NCBI RefSeq assembly: GCF_005886805.2
Contig: NZ_CP045429.1
Location: forward strand, 528,501 to 592,500
Reading direction: 5' to 3'
Length of the DNA: 64,000 nucleotides
From: Pseudoalteromonas rubra
Lineage (GTDB): Bacteria; Pseudomonadota; Gammaproteobacteria; Enterobacterales; Alteromonadaceae
A model generated the notes under the pieces. The model worked only from the letters and a program-made list of their open reading frames with translations. It was not told the origin of the DNA and did no database searches. The stretch's first letter is position 1; the number at the start of each line of letters is the position of its first letter. Shown here piece after piece: positions 1-8,722 of the stretch. The position numbers and the translations under genes were made by a program.

Positions 1-270
1 CTGTGACTTAGTGATCCGCTACTGCCCTTTTATCAATATACTCACATCATAAACAGAGTGAACATGCCGGCACCGTGGCTCTATAGCATGATACTCTATA
101 CTTTTTCGCCAACAGCACTGTTTTTACTGTGAAGTTACTTTTCTCAGTGACCCCACATAGTCCGCTCTGTCTAAGTCATGCTTTCGTCACTAAATAAAAC
201 GCGCAAGTATCAGAGCCAAATTGCTTAATCACTATGACCGGGAGTGGCAATAAAAATGCCTTGCTTCCAA

Positions 271-1110
271 TTATCTGGGTACATACCATTGACACAGTTG
301 AGTTAAAATGAAGTTTGGAAGTGGGTACTTCTTGTGGATCTTTTCCAGGTAAAGAGTCCAGGCGTGTGCCTTTAGTGTCGCTATTTCTGCGTCATCTACG
401 ATTCCCTTGTAGAACTGAGCGAAGTCCCGGATAAACTGTACATCCCGACGGCGGTTATTTTTTGCGTAGCCTTTACCTGCGTAGTGAATAAAATCAGCTT
501 CAAGGTAGTCATCATGACCGAACATATCCATACGATTAAATGACCTGTCGAGTGTTTCATGAGCAATGTTATGTCTATGCAAAGTGTAGTTAAAATAGCT
601 TTGGTCATAGTGAGTGATCTTGTTACAGATTTTTTGTAAGTCATTCAATTCAGTTTTTTTGAAAAGTTCGCACTGTTTTGAAGTAAGAATGATTCCGGCA
701 TTGTAGTAGACAGGGCGATTGTCTTGCTGTGGCCAGTTAACCTTGCCGAGTTCCTGTTGGATCATCTCAATATCAGGCGCTCGCTCTTGTTTTACCCCTT
801 CGTTAAACCAGTACGCTTTACTCGTATCAGGGTAAAGTTCAAACACATCCCTTGCATGAGGCGTGATCAACACGTCGGCATCAACGTATAGCACTCTGTC
901 ATATTCCTCAAGGAGCGCGCCAATTCTTAACTTCTCAGTCCAGGCCGGGCTGGCGTTATATCGTGGGTTATCTATTTTGATGGGGTAGCGCAATGAGTCT
1001 GAAATGATGAGATCAGCACCTACCTTTTTAGCATATATTTCGAAGGTTTTAAGTGCAGCACGATACATAGGGTTATTACCTATGGCCAATGTAAATATTG
1101 CTTTTTTCAA
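271..1110 (-). CDS. GT8-like glycosyltransferase
   Basis: A 279-residue nucleotide-sugar glycosyltransferase, probably acting on a cell-surface glycan in the cytoplasm. It begins with a strand-like KKAIFTLAIGNN and has a DxD metal/nucleotide-sugar motif (VLYVDADVL, Asp77 and Asp79), a YYNAG stretch near residue 136 and a late HYAGKGY (His209) resembling the HxxGxxK region of GT8 enzymes. I chose the TTG at 1110 because AGGGG lies 8 bases upstream and the family domain starts at once; an ATG at 1176 would add 22 residues with no family character. It lies 376 bases downstream of the GT25 gene, so it may have its own promoter. The acceptor and sugar donor cannot be told from sequence. Confidence 0.75.
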   Translation of the reverse strand: MKKAIFTLAIGNNPMYRAALKTFEIYAKKVGADLIISDSLRYPIKIDNPRYNASPAWTEKLRIGALLEEYDRVLYVDADVLITPHARDVFELYPDTSKAYWFNEGVKQERAPDIEMIQQELGKVNWPQQDNRPVYYNAGIILTSKQCELFKKTELNDLQKICNKITHYDQSYFNYTLHRHNIAHETLDRSFNRMDMFGHDDYLEADFIHYAGKGYAKNNRRRDVQFIRDFAQFYKGIVDDAEIATLKAHAWTLYLEKIHKKYPLPNFILTQLCQWYVPR

Positions 1111-1486
1111 GTGTTTTCCCCTGATATTGATGTGAATGCTGCTGTATTGTACCTGTGCTTTGCACAAGGTTGTCATTAGATATGAAAATGCTCATTTTGG
1201 CAATGTTGTAACTGAACATCCCAGTTTAGCGTTCATTAGAATGACATAGGGCTAAAATAGTTCAGATAACGAAGTGCAAATAAGTTATCACACTCCGCCA
1301 GTTCATAGTCGTATTTATATCCGTATCGCAGTTGGATTTGCGACACATGTTCAGTGGGTAGCCAAAGTAGGATGCTGTAACTAAGTTTGCAAAGTCTATA
1401 AACTTAGCGCCAGTATCCTAATGAGGGGACTAGCCTAATGGGAGAGGCGTGACTAGATGCTAAAGCAGGTCGTTACGCAGCGGATA
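1111..1486. other. Intergenic region, no gene seen
   Basis: This 376-base stretch lies between two glycosyltransferase genes read on the minus strand. No reading frame with family features, no tRNA and no clear terminator was found. A possible minus-strand promoter for the downstream gene (TTGCCA, 17 bases, TCTAAT, around 1175-1204) is weak. Confidence 0.4.
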
Positions 1487-2227
1487 TCAGAGAATATCCT
1501 TCAATGTCGCTGAGCGAAATTGTCTTTGCAAAAATAATCTGATCCGGTGTTTTGCGTTCCGAGTAAAGGTGCTTCTGCCGGAATGTTGTCCTTTGTTCAG
1601 GATGGCAATCTCACTTTCGAAGCTAATATCTTCTGAGACGGGATACGGTTTGATACCGACTACGCGTAGTCCGATTTCACCGTGAAATTGCAGGTCGACA
1701 TCCACAGGTCGATAAAAAGGCTTGCGGTTGAGTAATTTCTTAGCGCCAGCCAGGCTGATAAGATAGCCTTGAGTGCCGTTTGGTACTTTCTTGTAGTTAC
1801 CTAGGGTAAATTGTTCATTGAGCGCTCGCGTATCAATAAAAGGGTTGGCGCGATTATCGGATAATTTGATCATATCCCAGCCTTTCAGGTCTGGAATGAG
1901 AGCCAACAATGGTGCCAGGCTGTCTTCAATATGCAGATCATCTTCAAGTACGAGCGCATAAGGCAGGTTTTCGTTGACTACTTTTTCATAGATACGATAG
2001 TGGCTAATGTAGCAGCCAATTTCACCTGGTGTCAGGTGTCTGTGATAGCGTTGCAAATTAGCTTCTTGGTCATACCAGGTTGCTACTTCTGATTCAGGCA
2101 GCTGCTTGCCGTTGGTGGCAGAAAAACGGCTAGCATCCAGCCCTACTTCTTGTAAGCGAGTATAGGTTGTTTGCCATCTGTCTTCACAGCCATCCATATT
2201 GATAATAAAAATAGGAGGTTGCATCAT
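1487..2227 (-). CDS. GT25 family glycosyltransferase (LPS type)
   Basis: A 246-residue member of glycosyltransferase family 25, the family of LPS beta-galactosyltransferases such as LgtB/LpsA. The N terminus IFIINMDGCEDRW matches the family's opening IxxINLxxxxxR, LTPGEIGCYISH (residues 65-76) matches the second conserved block, and LEDD (94-97) is the acidic metal-binding motif. It is cytoplasmic with no signal peptide, and would add a sugar to LPS core or a related glycan. It follows the GT9 gene by 50 bases, so the two are probably co-transcribed. Two adjacent ATG codons (2227, 2224) are both possible starts and neither has a strong ribosome site. Confidence 0.85.
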   Translation of the reverse strand: MMQPPIFIINMDGCEDRWQTTYTRLQEVGLDASRFSATNGKQLPESEVATWYDQEANLQRYHRHLTPGEIGCYISHYRIYEKVVNENLPYALVLEDDLHIEDSLAPLLALIPDLKGWDMIKLSDNRANPFIDTRALNEQFTLGNYKKVPNGTQGYLISLAGAKKLLNRKPFYRPVDVDLQFHGEIGLRVVGIKPYPVSEDISFESEIAILNKGQHSGRSTFTRNAKHRIRLFLQRQFRSATLKDIL

Positions 2228-2277
2228 TGTGTTTACTACGAAATTACTCAGGACGATGTCATTAAAGTGTCACCTGC

Positions 2278-3282
2278 TTATTTGAACAGATCCAGGTATC
2301 GTTCGGCAAGGTATTCTGGCTCTATTGCGCAAATAATCTCAGCTTCATTAAGGCTTGTTGAGTGACTGGTAATAACTTGACAATGGGTCGTTAGAGGGGC
2401 GACCAGTGAAAAAGGAGAAGTGCCCAGACCAACTAATGCCAGCGTCGGTATATTGCATGCGGATGCAATATGCATTGGTCCTGAATCTATAGTAATCATT
2501 GCATCCATGGCTGAGATTGTATCGACTAGCTCGCCTAATGAGGTTGTACCGGCGAGATTAGTTGCTTCAATATTTTTTCTAGCAAGCTGTTGCCTCAACT
2601 CTTCAGCGTCATGGTGTTCGCTGCTATCGCCCAGTAAATACAAATGTGTCTGAGTCTGAGCAACAATTTTCGTCAACGCGTTTGCTGCAAGATGCACCGG
2701 GTAGTGACGCGTGGCCTTGTTCTTGCCGCCAATATAAACTGCGGTTGCATGAGGCTCCGGGTGTGTCAGTTGAGCTTTGTTTGCTCTAAGTCGCGGTAAA
2801 GAGAAACTCTGCAGTGGTTTCCCATGTGCGTCATTTACCAGACGACAATAGCGAAAGATATAATGATGACATTCATTGAGTTTAAGCGGATGAGAAAGTA
2901 AAGGTTTGCGGCCATTCTGAGCATAGCCAACCACATAACGGATCCCTGCCAGTTTTGCCAATACTGCTTCTATGAATGAACCACGTAACAGTACCGCCAT
3001 GGAGAATTGAGAGGCTTTCAGTGTTTTGGCGAAGCGATATAAACCGATACGCTCATTTGGATGATAGCGAGCATCTTCTATCAACTCAAAGTCATATCCT
3101 TCAGCCCTTTCCAACACGTCGCGCATGTAGGGGCGAATAAGTAAGCACACCTTTTTTCCTGGATACAAGTTATTGAGCAGCTCGATCGCAGGTAATGAGT
3201 TGATAGCGTCGCCAATAAAGCGAGGAAGTATCACTAAAATGGGACCATTGATGTTATTAGGCTCGATGGCTTTCTTGGACAT
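2278..3282 (-). CDS. GT9 family heptosyltransferase-like protein
   Basis: A 334-residue glycosyltransferase of family 9, related to ADP-heptose:LPS heptosyltransferases (WaaC/WaaF/WaaQ). ILVILPRFIGDAINSLPA near the start is the family's N-terminal Rossmann motif, and the C-terminal half carries DAMITIDSGPMHIASA and PTLALVG, the nucleotide-sugar site. It is expected to work at the inner face of the cytoplasmic membrane in LPS core assembly. I chose the ATG at 3282; a GTG at 3303 would add seven residues. The gene is first in a minus-strand glycosyltransferase group and divergent from the sulfurtransferase gene. Exact sugar and acceptor are unknown. Confidence 0.8.
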   Translation of the reverse strand: MSKKAIEPNNINGPILVILPRFIGDAINSLPAIELLNNLYPGKKVCLLIRPYMRDVLERAEGYDFELIEDARYHPNERIGLYRFAKTLKASQFSMAVLLRGSFIEAVLAKLAGIRYVVGYAQNGRKPLLSHPLKLNECHHYIFRYCRLVNDAHGKPLQSFSLPRLRANKAQLTHPEPHATAVYIGGKNKATRHYPVHLAANALTKIVAQTQTHLYLLGDSSEHHDAEELRQQLARKNIEATNLAGTTSLGELVDTISAMDAMITIDSGPMHIASACNIPTLALVGLGTSPFSLVAPLTTHCQVITSHSTSLNEAEIICAIEPEYLAERYLDLFK

Positions 3283-3377
3283 GGGTTTTCTTGTTATGGG
3301 CACTGATCCAAACTAGTATACCCAAAGCGAATGAACAAAATCATCCTTGTCCTACAAATTTATACAAAAGTTAAAAA

Positions 3378-4208
3378 ATGAAAAACACTAAAAGTTGTCA
3401 CTGGTTACTGAAAAACCTCAGTCGCGTCACTGTGCTTGATTGCGGCATGCTCAAACCAGGAACAAAAGGAAATTATGTGCCATCGGGGATCATTGCGGGG
3501 GCAAAACGTTTTGATATCAGCCACGCCTTTAGTGATGTCACTGGCGCATGTCCCAATACAATGTGCAGCGCAGCGCAATTTCAGCGTGGCGTCAGGGCAT
3601 TGGGAATTAACCAGCAGGATACTGTGGTTGTTTACGACAATTTTGCTTTATTCAGTGCTGCCCGGGCCTGGTGGATGTTTAAGGCTATGGGGTTTGAGCA
3701 GGTTTATGTGCTGGACGGGGGCTTAGTCAAGTGGCTTGAACTGGGCTTACCTGTTGCTACTGACTATGGGCATAGCAGTGAACCCGGAGATTTCGTCGCC
3801 GATCCTCAAAGAGGTTACTTCATTGATAAGCATGACGTGTTAGAAGCGATAGATAGCCCTGAAGTATTATTACTGGATGCACGCAGCCCGGCGCGGTTTA
3901 GCGGCCAGGAACGAGAACCCCGCGTGGGGATACGCAGTGGCCATATTCCGGGCAGTGCGAATGTCCATTATGCGAGCGTGCTGGATGACAGTGGGTTAAT
4001 TAAACCGAAAGCGCAGTTACGGGCTTTATTAACGGAAGCCGGGGTTATTAACCAGGCCTTACAATTTAGCTGTGGCTCCGGGGTCACGGCCTGCATTTTG
4101 GCCATGATTGCGGATGAGTGTGGGTTTTACCCTTTATCTGTTTATGACGGGTCCTGGAGTGAATGGGGGCAAGACGCAAGTCTGCCTGTTGCCACTTGCC
4201 CCACATAA
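3378..4208 (+). CDS. sseA: 3-mercaptopyruvate sulfurtransferase-like rhodanese
   Basis: A 276-residue tandem-rhodanese protein. The N-terminal domain is the inactive one and the C-terminal domain has the catalytic loop CGSGVTA at Cys232, the SseA-type loop, as opposed to the CRxGxx(R/T) loop of thiosulfate-specific rhodaneses. DARSPARFSGQEREPR in the linker is also typical. It would move sulfur from 3-mercaptopyruvate to an acceptor via a cysteine persulfide in the cytoplasm. Length matches the family. The ATG lies in an A-rich stretch without a strong ribosome site. Convergent with the ROK gene, 12 bases away. Thiosulfate specificity cannot be excluded. Confidence 0.85.
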   Translation: MKNTKSCHWLLKNLSRVTVLDCGMLKPGTKGNYVPSGIIAGAKRFDISHAFSDVTGACPNTMCSAAQFQRGVRALGINQQDTVVVYDNFALFSAARAWWMFKAMGFEQVYVLDGGLVKWLELGLPVATDYGHSSEPGDFVADPQRGYFIDKHDVLEAIDSPEVLLLDARSPARFSGQEREPRVGIRSGHIPGSANVHYASVLDDSGLIKPKAQLRALLTEAGVINQALQFSCGSGVTACILAMIADECGFYPLSVYDGSWSEWGQDASLPVATCPT

Positions 4209-4220
4209 CACTTTACTAAT

Positions 4221-5402
4221 CTAGTAGACCAGCTCCTGAAGTTCACTGGGCTGGTTGAGAGCTGGAAAGTACAAGGTCTGCATGTTTTTAGCGCTGAGTG
4301 CACTGTGCAACGGCAAGGTAGCAATGCCCTTGAGGGCAATGTTGGCGACGTCCGGGGTTTTGACCAGTCGCACCACCTGGCGTTCGCCAAACTGCGCAAT
4401 GGACGGAATGAACGGGCGTAATTCAGATGTGAGCTTATCAAGCAGCCAGTCATTGATGTCACCGCCCAAAATGATGGTTTGGGTATTCAGCAGGGACTCA
4501 ATGCTGTGGATTGCTATTCGCATCGGCTCCGCAGCCTGTTCGAGCCAGCGCTCTATCACCGGGTGTTCCTGTAGTTGGTGATGCAGCTCTTCGGTACTGC
4601 AACCTGGGCGTCCGAGGCTGTTTTTTAGGGCACTTAACGAGGCAAAGTCGTTCAGCCGACCCAGTTCAGCGGTGTCATCATCTGTTTCAGGGGTCACAAA
4701 CAGCTCACCCAGTGCGCCGGTCAGGCCATTCTGACCGAGCAGGATCCGTCGATCGTATACCACCGCCGACTCCACCTGGTTACCCAGATGTACATAGACA
4801 AAGCTGTCCAGCAGCCGGGCTTCGCCAAACAACATCTGAAAACTGGCGCAGGCAGATGCCGTTGTTTCCAGTGCCACGGGTACGCCCAGCGTATCGGCCA
4901 GTTGCTGCTGAAGTTCCCGATTGTGGGCAAAAATTTCGACGCCTTTAAGATGGCTCAGTTGTACCGATAGGCCGCAGCCAAGCACCTGAGAAACGCTCAG
5001 GTTGGCGACGGTCAATAAGGTGTCAATCAGATATTTGGCCTTATCGAGCAGGGTATCGCCTGTATCAAGGTGGGTGTGTAGTCGGTTGAGTAGTTCACCG
5101 TTGAGATAAAACAGGCCAACTTCCAGCTCGCGATCAACGATGCGTATTGCCAGCGTATATGCCGCCTTTTTATTCAGAATCAGCATTTTTGAAGGCTTAC
5201 CCGCACCTTCTGATTTTTTTATACCGGTTTCTTCAACAAGTTGAACGCTCAGCAGTTCTTCCACCATGTTGGTTATGGTTTGTTTGGTCAACTGGGTATT
5301 GCGGGCAATCTCAACACGGGAGATTGGCCCCTGAGTGACAATCTGAGAGAGTACAAGACGCAAATTTATCGATTTATTCTGTTTTGCGTTGGAGCCTTTC
5401 AA
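4221..5402 (-). CDS. ROK family transcriptional repressor (NagC/Mlc type)
   Basis: A 393-residue regulator. Residues 15-50 form a winged helix-turn-helix (ISRVEIARNTQLTKQTITNM) as in NagC, Mlc and XylR; the rest is a ROK-type actin-like sugar domain. The usual ROK zinc motif CxCGxxGC and the ExGH catalytic/ligand motif are not visible: the region reads GALGELFVTPE. It therefore should not be a kinase and may bind its effector differently. The start is TTG at 5402, with AAGG 8 bases upstream. Divergent from a sugar ABC importer operon; an inverted repeat at that operon's promoter is the likely operator. By context it would sense GlcNAc, chitooligosaccharides or a phosphorylated derivative; that is inference. 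Confidence 0.85.
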   Translation of the reverse strand: MKGSNAKQNKSINLRLVLSQIVTQGPISRVEIARNTQLTKQTITNMVEELLSVQLVEETGIKKSEGAGKPSKMLILNKKAAYTLAIRIVDRELEVGLFYLNGELLNRLHTHLDTGDTLLDKAKYLIDTLLTVANLSVSQVLGCGLSVQLSHLKGVEIFAHNRELQQQLADTLGVPVALETTASACASFQMLFGEARLLDSFVYVHLGNQVESAVVYDRRILLGQNGLTGALGELFVTPETDDDTAELGRLNDFASLSALKNSLGRPGCSTEELHHQLQEHPVIERWLEQAAEPMRIAIHSIESLLNTQTIILGGDINDWLLDKLTSELRPFIPSIAQFGERQVVRLVKTPDVANIALKGIATLPLHSALSAKNMQTLYFPALNQPSELQELVY

Positions 5403-5552
5403 TGTGTTCGCCTTACTATTTGAATCTAATTTGGGGGTTTTATCATGATATCACCCCAGTCAATGTGCCGTATGTACCTGCTTACACAACACATTCTCCC
5501 TGAACTAAGCCGATTATCTTACTCGATCATGAGGCTAAACCGAATAAAAAAT

Positions 5553-5569
5553 AATTAGTCAAACTAATT
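5553..5569. promoter_or_regulatory. Operator-like inverted repeat at importer promoter
   Basis: AATTAGTCAAACTAATT, two perfect 7-base arms around CAA, overlapping the 5' end of the -35 box of the importer promoter. A protein bound here would block RNA polymerase, which fits repression by the divergent ROK regulator. Related TTAGT half-sites lie upstream of the TonB receptor gene at 10357-10403. Confidence 0.6.
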
Positions 5570-5596
5570 GACATAAACGGTTTGTTGGCTGAATAT
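5568..5596 (+). promoter_or_regulatory. Sigma-70 promoter of the sugar ABC operon
   Basis: TTGACA at 5568-5573, a 17-base spacer, and GAATAT at 5591-5596. Transcription would start near 5603. This places the ATG at 5595 inside the -10 box and so rules it out as start codon of the binding-protein gene. Confidence 0.65.
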
Positions 5597-5696
5597 GACT
5601 ATAAATACAACAAAACAGATCCTAAATGCCAGTATAAAAATGGCAGTTAGGGCGTTCGCAAGCGCGAATTTTAATAATCAACAGCAGGATCTACCT

Positions 5697-6782
5697 ATGT
5701 CTACAGGAACTCAGATGAATGGCCACCGCCGTCGGACGTGGTTTAGCGGGATGTTTGCCGCTGCTGCGCTCTGTGCAACGTCGATGAGCTGGGCAGCACA
5801 AAGTATAGACTGGAGCAAAGCGGCAAAATCCAGTGATATCCACCTGACAGAGCAGCAGAGTGAGCAAATTAAATCAAAAGATTTGACTGCCGCGCTTGTT
5901 TGGCATGGAGCCAGTCCGTGGGTGGCTGCAGTATCGCGCGGCGCACGTGCCGAATTTGAAAAACTAGGCATTAGAGTGGTGGCTGCGACTGACGCCCAGT
6001 TTGATCCTGCGAAGCAAGTGGCCGATCTGGAGAACATTGCCGCGCTGAAACCCGATATTATTCTTTCGCTCAGTGTTGATGGAGTTAGTACCAAGCAAAG
6101 TTATACCAAAGCCATTGAGCGTGGCGCTAAACTGGTATTACTGAGCAACCCCATCCCGGGTTTTGAGCAAGGCAAAGACTTCGTCGGTATCGTGACGGAT
6201 GACATGTTTGGTATGGGCAAAGCGGCGGCTGATCTGACGGCCAATGCGTTGGGAGATAAAGGCAAAATCGGCATGATTTACCACGATGCCAGCTATTTTA
6301 TCACCAATAATCGTGATAATGCCTACCGCAAGGGACTAACAGCTTACCCCGGGTTGAATGTGGTTATCGAAAGGGGATTCATTAAAGAGCATGAGACCAG
6401 TAATGTCGCCGCGGCGATGGTACTGCAACACCCTGAACTGGAGGCCATTTATGTGTCCTGGGATGCCGCCGCGGAAGGGGTGGTAGAAGCACTGCGTTCT
6501 TTAGGTCGACGCGACATTAAAGTGATCACCCATGATCTGGGAGTGAATAACCTGCTGGATATGGCGATGGATGGCAATGTGTATGGCACCATTGCAGACA
6601 GGCCATTCGACATCGGGCAGACCATGGCCCGACTTGGCGCTGCCTCTACATTGGGTTTACCGGCGCCACACTTTACCTTAGTGCCGTTTGACACCGTTAA
6701 GCGAGACAACATTGCTGAGATCTGGCAGCGCGCATTTCAGTCGCCACTGCCAAGACTCCTGAATTTAGCGTTAAAACAATAA
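5697..6782 (+). CDS. Periplasmic sugar-binding protein (RbsB type)
   Basis: A 361-residue ABC transporter substrate-binding protein of the ribose/galactose-binding fold. The start ATG at 5697 follows AGGA by 7 bases and gives a signal peptide (RRR near residue 11, hydrophobic core, cleavage near SWA-AQS, about residue 33); the longer frame from 5595 begins in the promoter. The mature part has the family layout of two Rossmann-like lobes, with ENIAALKPDIILSLSVDG and YVSWDAAAEGVVEAL. It delivers sugar to the permease encoded 8 bases downstream. The GH3 glucosaminidase in the same run of genes suggests GlcNAc or chitobiose as ligand; this is inferred from context only. Confidence 0.88.
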   Translation: MSTGTQMNGHRRRTWFSGMFAAAALCATSMSWAAQSIDWSKAAKSSDIHLTEQQSEQIKSKDLTAALVWHGASPWVAAVSRGARAEFEKLGIRVVAATDAQFDPAKQVADLENIAALKPDIILSLSVDGVSTKQSYTKAIERGAKLVLLSNPIPGFEQGKDFVGIVTDDMFGMGKAAADLTANALGDKGKIGMIYHDASYFITNNRDNAYRKGLTAYPGLNVVIERGFIKEHETSNVAAAMVLQHPELEAIYVSWDAAAEGVVEALRSLGRRDIKVITHDLGVNNLLDMAMDGNVYGTIADRPFDIGQTMARLGAASTLGLPAPHFTLVPFDTVKRDNIAEIWQRAFQSPLPRLLNLALKQ

Positions 6783-6790
6783 GGAATACC

Positions 6791-7759
6791 ATGAGCGTTA
6801 ATCAACTACCTATGCAGCAACTCAAGTTGCTGGCTGTGAAACGAGAGTTTTTTATCTACTATATATTCCTTGCGGTGATGCTGATTTTTGCAGTCGCACT
6901 GCATGATACAGGCTTTTTTAGCCTGACCAACTTTATGAACATCGTGCGTCAAACTGCGCCTATTACGGTGATGGCCGTGGGGCTGACCTTTGCGCTGGCA
7001 GTAGGTCATATTGACTTATCAATAGGCTCTGTGGTGGCGCTATCTGCCCTGGTTGGTGCCTTGTTGTTACAACATGTGGGCATTCCTCTGGCCGTGCTGG
7101 GGGCACTCAGTGTCGGTTTGATCGTCGGCCTGATCAACGGTTTGCTGATTGAGCGTTTGCAGGTGTCATCTTTGTTGATCACCCTGGGCACTATGGGCGT
7201 GATCACCGGTTTGTCGCGCCAGCTCACGAACCTGGAGTCTGTGCCAATCATAGATCAAACTTTTACCGCCTTTTTTGGTGCGGGTGAACTGTTTGGTATT
7301 CCTTCCTTATTTATCTGGACTCTGGTAATTGCGGCACTGGGTTATGTAGCCCTGACTAAGCTCGCCTTTGGTAAGCACTTACTAGCAGTGGGAGGAAGCC
7401 CTAAAGCGGCTCTGGCCATGGGGATTAAAGTGACTCAGGTGCGTATTTATGCCCTGGTTATTTCCTCTATGGCGGCAGCGCTGGCCGGACTCTTGTATGC
7501 GGGACGTCTGCATGGCGCGCGTTATACCCTGGGTGAGGCAGATCTGCTGACCGTTATTGCAGCAGTTGCGATTGGTGGCACCAGCTTGTTTGGTGGCCGC
7601 GCGTGTATTATCGGCGCCATTCTGGGGTCCTGGTTAATGGGCATGATCAACAACGGTCTGATCTTGTCTGGTTTTTCCACAAACGAACAAATGATAGCGC
7701 GCGGTGCCATCTTGATTGTGGCTGTGGCAATTGGTGTCAAGGAGTTGAAAAATGGTTAG
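6791..7759 (+). CDS. Sugar ABC transporter permease (RbsC type)
   Basis: A 322-residue inner-membrane permease of the BPD_transp_2 family (RbsC, XylH, FrcC). It has about eight to ten hydrophobic segments and the conserved family stretch VMAVGLTFALAVGHIDLSIGS in the first third. The later region GEADLLTVIAAVAIGGTSLFGG is the family's glycine-rich motif near the ATPase coupling site. ATG at 6791 follows AAGGA. It overlaps the ATPase gene by 8 bases, so the two are translationally coupled. Works with the binding protein upstream to bring sugar into the cytoplasm. Confidence 0.9.
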   Translation: MSVNQLPMQQLKLLAVKREFFIYYIFLAVMLIFAVALHDTGFFSLTNFMNIVRQTAPITVMAVGLTFALAVGHIDLSIGSVVALSALVGALLLQHVGIPLAVLGALSVGLIVGLINGLLIERLQVSSLLITLGTMGVITGLSRQLTNLESVPIIDQTFTAFFGAGELFGIPSLFIWTLVIAALGYVALTKLAFGKHLLAVGGSPKAALAMGIKVTQVRIYALVISSMAAALAGLLYAGRLHGARYTLGEADLLTVIAAVAIGGTSLFGGRACIIGAILGSWLMGMINNGLILSGFSTNEQMIARGAILIVAVAIGVKELKNG

Positions 7760-8525
7760 AAGTGCATTGGATCAAATCGCCCTCGAAGTGAGGGACGTAC
7801 ATAAGCGTTTTGGTGGTGTACATGCGCTTAAAGGCGTGAGCTTTACCATCAACAAAGGCGAAGTTGTGGGATTGCTCGGCGACAATGGTGCTGGTAAATC
7901 AACTCTGGTGCGCTGTATCTCTGGGATCCATCCACCCGATGAAGGGGCCATTCTGGTCAATGGTCAGCCGGTACATATTGACTCTCCTTTGGCATCACGT
8001 GAAGCGGGAATAGAGACGGTGTTTCAGGATCTGGCCATGGTGCCGGAGTTCGATATCACAGAAAACCTGTTTCTTAACCGAGAGATCCGCCATAAGAATC
8101 CAATCTTACGCCGACTTGGTTGGCTGGATAAAAAAGCCATGGAGAAGCGTGCGAAGAAAGCCCTGAACCGACTGAACAGTCGTATCCCCAGTTATCAGGA
8201 ACAGATCCATCGTCTGTCTGGTGGTCAGCGTCAGGCTGTTGCCATTGCTCGTGCGGTGAACTGGGGAGCTGATATTGTGATCATGGATGAGCCGACGGCA
8301 GCGCTGGGAGTTGAGCAGAGTGCGCAGGTCAATGAACTGATCAATGTGATCAGCTCTCAGGGGGTTGCTGTGCTGCTGATCAGTCACAACATGCAGCATG
8401 TGGTTGAAACCTGTGATCGTGCGGTGGTGTTGTATCAGGGGCAATCGGTGGCAGATGTGTCGGTCAGCGATGTGACCAAAGAAGATCTGGTCGGACTGAT
8501 CACGGGCGCTAAGTCCGCAGCCTAA
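7752..8525 (+). CDS. Sugar ABC transporter ATP-binding protein
   Basis: A 257-residue ABC ATPase with Walker A GDNGAGKST (43-51), signature LSGGQ (155-159), Walker B DIVIMDEP (174-181) and H-loop LLISHNM. It is of the CUT2 sugar group but has only one ATPase domain, like FrcA, whereas RbsA and MglA are tandem; it would act as a homodimer. ATG at 7752 lies inside the permease gene, 8 bases before its end, with AAGGAG nearby. Third gene of the importer operon. Downstream, 197 bases precede the GH3 gene. Confidence 0.9.
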   Translation: MVRSALDQIALEVRDVHKRFGGVHALKGVSFTINKGEVVGLLGDNGAGKSTLVRCISGIHPPDEGAILVNGQPVHIDSPLASREAGIETVFQDLAMVPEFDITENLFLNREIRHKNPILRRLGWLDKKAMEKRAKKALNRLNSRIPSYQEQIHRLSGGQRQAVAIARAVNWGADIVIMDEPTAALGVEQSAQVNELINVISSQGVAVLLISHNMQHVVETCDRAVVLYQGQSVADVSVSDVTKEDLVGLITGAKSAA

Positions 8526-8722
8526 CATACTATCTGTCCGGGTTCATGCCTGGCCAACGAGCTAAAGGTGGGTGTGTATTGCTCCGCCTCCTGCTCTGGC
8601 CTGGCATATAAACGGATCAGTTTCACCCGCGAGGTGCCAGACAGGCGCTTCCTTATCTGAACGAATAATAAATCGGCGCCGTGGCGCTGAGGGCTTTGTT
8701 TTGCCAAAAAATCGAGGGCAGT

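Noticed and set aside
1..270. Possible gene at the left edge
   Set aside because: No open frame with features on either strand; it appears to be a spacer.
5595..5696. Longer N terminus of the sugar-binding protein
   Set aside because: Its ATG is inside the -10 box and it would place the signal peptide more than 40 residues from the start.
8106..8528. 140-codon frame opposite the ABC ATPase gene
   Set aside because: Antisense to a well-supported gene and without any family motif.
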